Shown: one piece after another, positions 7,858 to 9,190 of the stretch
Position numbering within the stretch: position 1 is the stretch's first letter
How the letters are laid out: every line of letters starts with the position of its first letter
Assembly: GCA_949295235.1 (NCBI GenBank)
Contig: CASFKH010000042.1
Location: 1 to 9,190 of the forward strand
DNA from: an uncultured Ureaplasma sp.
GTDB lineage: Bacteria; Bacillota_I; Bacilli_A; Mycoplasmatales; Mycoplasmoidaceae
Direction of reading: 5' to 3'
Length of the DNA stretch: 9,190 nucleotides
The notes under the pieces: model-generated
What the model was told of the DNA's origin: nothing
Database searches by the model: none
Seen by the model: the letters and a program-made list of their open reading frames with translations, nothing else
Translations under genes and position numbers: made by a program

Positions 7858-9190
7858 ATGTCTGGAATTAAAAGTATTAAAGATAAATTAATTTCATTAT
7901 CATTATTAAAAAATGATCCAACTATCAATACAAAATTAAGTGAAAACTGCATTGATTTAAAGCAATGATGTTTTGATAATCAAATAATTAATTTTTTAAC
8001 TAATGAATCATGTAATCAATTATTAATTGATCTAAAATATAACCCAAATGAAATTGCAAAAAAAATTGAAGAATCTAATAATCCAAAAGAATTTATGGAT
8101 ATTTGTCAATCTGCAAATATTTATTTATCTAAGAAAGACATTAATTTATTAAATTCTGATTTTAAAAAAAATAAAAATATAATATTTAGCATTATTCATG
8201 ATGATTTAATATTAGGTAATAAAAAATTCATAAAAATCAAAAGAGAAGCAGATCGTCGTTTTAACGATGAATCAGTTTGATATTTATATGTTGGAGCATT
8301 TTTTTTAACAGGAAAAACAATTGATGGTGACATTGTTAGAGCTCCATTAATATTGTATAAAGTATCAATCTCTAACATTGATGGTGAACTTCATATCATT
8401 AAAAAAGATAAAGAAATAAGTATAAATCAAAAATTAAAATTATTCTTAAAACAAAATTATGATATTGATATGCAAATTAATGACCACATTTCAATTTCTG
8501 AAGCAAATAAAATTTTAGATTTTCTTAAACCAATAACAAATGTTGGTGATTTTAGTTTTTTGAAAATAAATAAAATTGATGAATTTGCTGAAAATAGTAT
8601 CCAAGATGATAAATTCATAATTGAAACATCTGTAACTTATGGATTATCTGATCCTTGTGGTGGAATTGTATTATCTGATTATGAAAAAATAGTAAAATCT
8701 GGGGTTGACCCCTTTGAAGAAATCAGTGTAATTTCTCATGCAAGTCAATATGAAGATGCAATTATAAACAATGATGATTTAATTATGTTTGATAGACCAT
8801 TAAATATCTATCAAAAATATGCTGTTAAGTCTTCATTAAATGAAAGTTCTCTAATAATGGGTCCACCAGGAACGGGAAAATCTGAAGTTATTTCTACAAT
8901 TATTGCAAATATTGTTTCAAATAATAAATCAGTATTAATGGTATCTGAGAAAAAAGCAGCATTAGATGTATTAGAAAAAAGATTGCAAGCAATTGGTAAT
9001 ATTTGCTTATTTGCATATAATACCCATGATGAAAAATATTTTTATAATAAGATAAAAAACCTTCACAACTTATTAAATGATGATATTAATTTTGAAAAGA
9101 TTCCTAATTCTTATATGTCGTACAAAAAAGTTAAAGATGCATATGATGAACTTAATCAAATTAATAATCTTAAAATAAATGATAAACATA
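7858..9190 (+). CDS. SF1 DUF4011-type (COG1112-like) helicase/ATPase, 3'-partial
   Basis: The first 444 residues of a large protein are visible; the frame is still open at the window end. The strong ribosome binding site AAGGTGAT (7846-7853) precedes the ATG. Walker A is GPPGTGKS (residues 335-342), preceded by a Q-motif-like NIYQKYAV. It is followed by VSEKKAALDVLEKRL, the motif Ia form typical of the DUF4011/DUF3320 group of superfamily 1 helicases. The N-terminal region holds WYLYVGAFFL followed by RAPLILYKV, which resembles the end of the DUF4011 domain. The Trp codons at 7966 and 8278 are TGA. Walker B, motifs III-VI and any C-terminal nuclease-like domain lie beyond the window. Relatives include uncharacterised chromosomal helicases and components of anti-phage systems; which applies here cannot be decided. 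It probably shares a transcript with the aminopeptidase. Confidence 0.82.

Noticed and set aside
8196..8378. Minus-strand open frame opposite the helicase
   Set aside because: It is antisense to the DUF4011-like segment, with no ribosome binding site and no family resemblance.

Overview
The window comes from a mollicute (Mycoplasma/Spiroplasma/Mesoplasma-type) that reads TGA as tryptophan. Base composition is very AT-rich. Every long reading frame is interrupted only by in-frame TGA, at positions where the family expects Trp or an aromatic residue (for example the Arg-Trp-Cys of thiol peroxidase). With genetic code 4 the fragments join into eight continuous genes. TGG is used as well, but rarely. 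I cannot fix the genus; the Spiroplasma/Entomoplasma/M. mycoides side of the Mollicutes is my best guess.

Layout. (1) 1-3179, plus strand: a polyamine ABC transporter operon potA (5' end cut off by the window), potB and potC, with overlapping or nearly abutting genes. No substrate-binding protein gene (potD) follows. (2) 3227-4819, plus: a six-segment potassium channel with an intact TVGYG filter, a neutral fourth segment and an unidentified cytosolic tail. A bidirectional hairpin terminator (about 4831-4865) separates it from the convergent minus-strand block. (3) 6426-4877, minus: an all-alpha dimeric-type dUTPase, a small hypothetical protein with a possible ribbon-helix-helix N terminus, and thiol peroxidase (tpx). 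Between the last two lies a short, unusually GC-rich putative RNA with its own extended -10 promoter and an intrinsic terminator just upstream of the tpx ribosome binding site. (4) 6491-9190, plus: an M17 leucyl aminopeptidase followed 17 bases later by a large SF1 DUF4011-type helicase that runs off the window. The dUTPase and the aminopeptidase are divergent and seem to share one palindromic -10 element.

Most of the window is housekeeping: polyamine and potassium homeostasis, peroxide defence, dUTP clearance and peptide breakdown. The parts that deserve a second look are the tpx leader RNA, which has mutually exclusive hairpins; the channel tail; the absent potD; and the DUF4011 helicase, whose family overlaps with anti-phage genes. 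There is no stretch over 300 bases without a gene. I saw no tRNA, rRNA, CRISPR array, insertion sequence or prophage.
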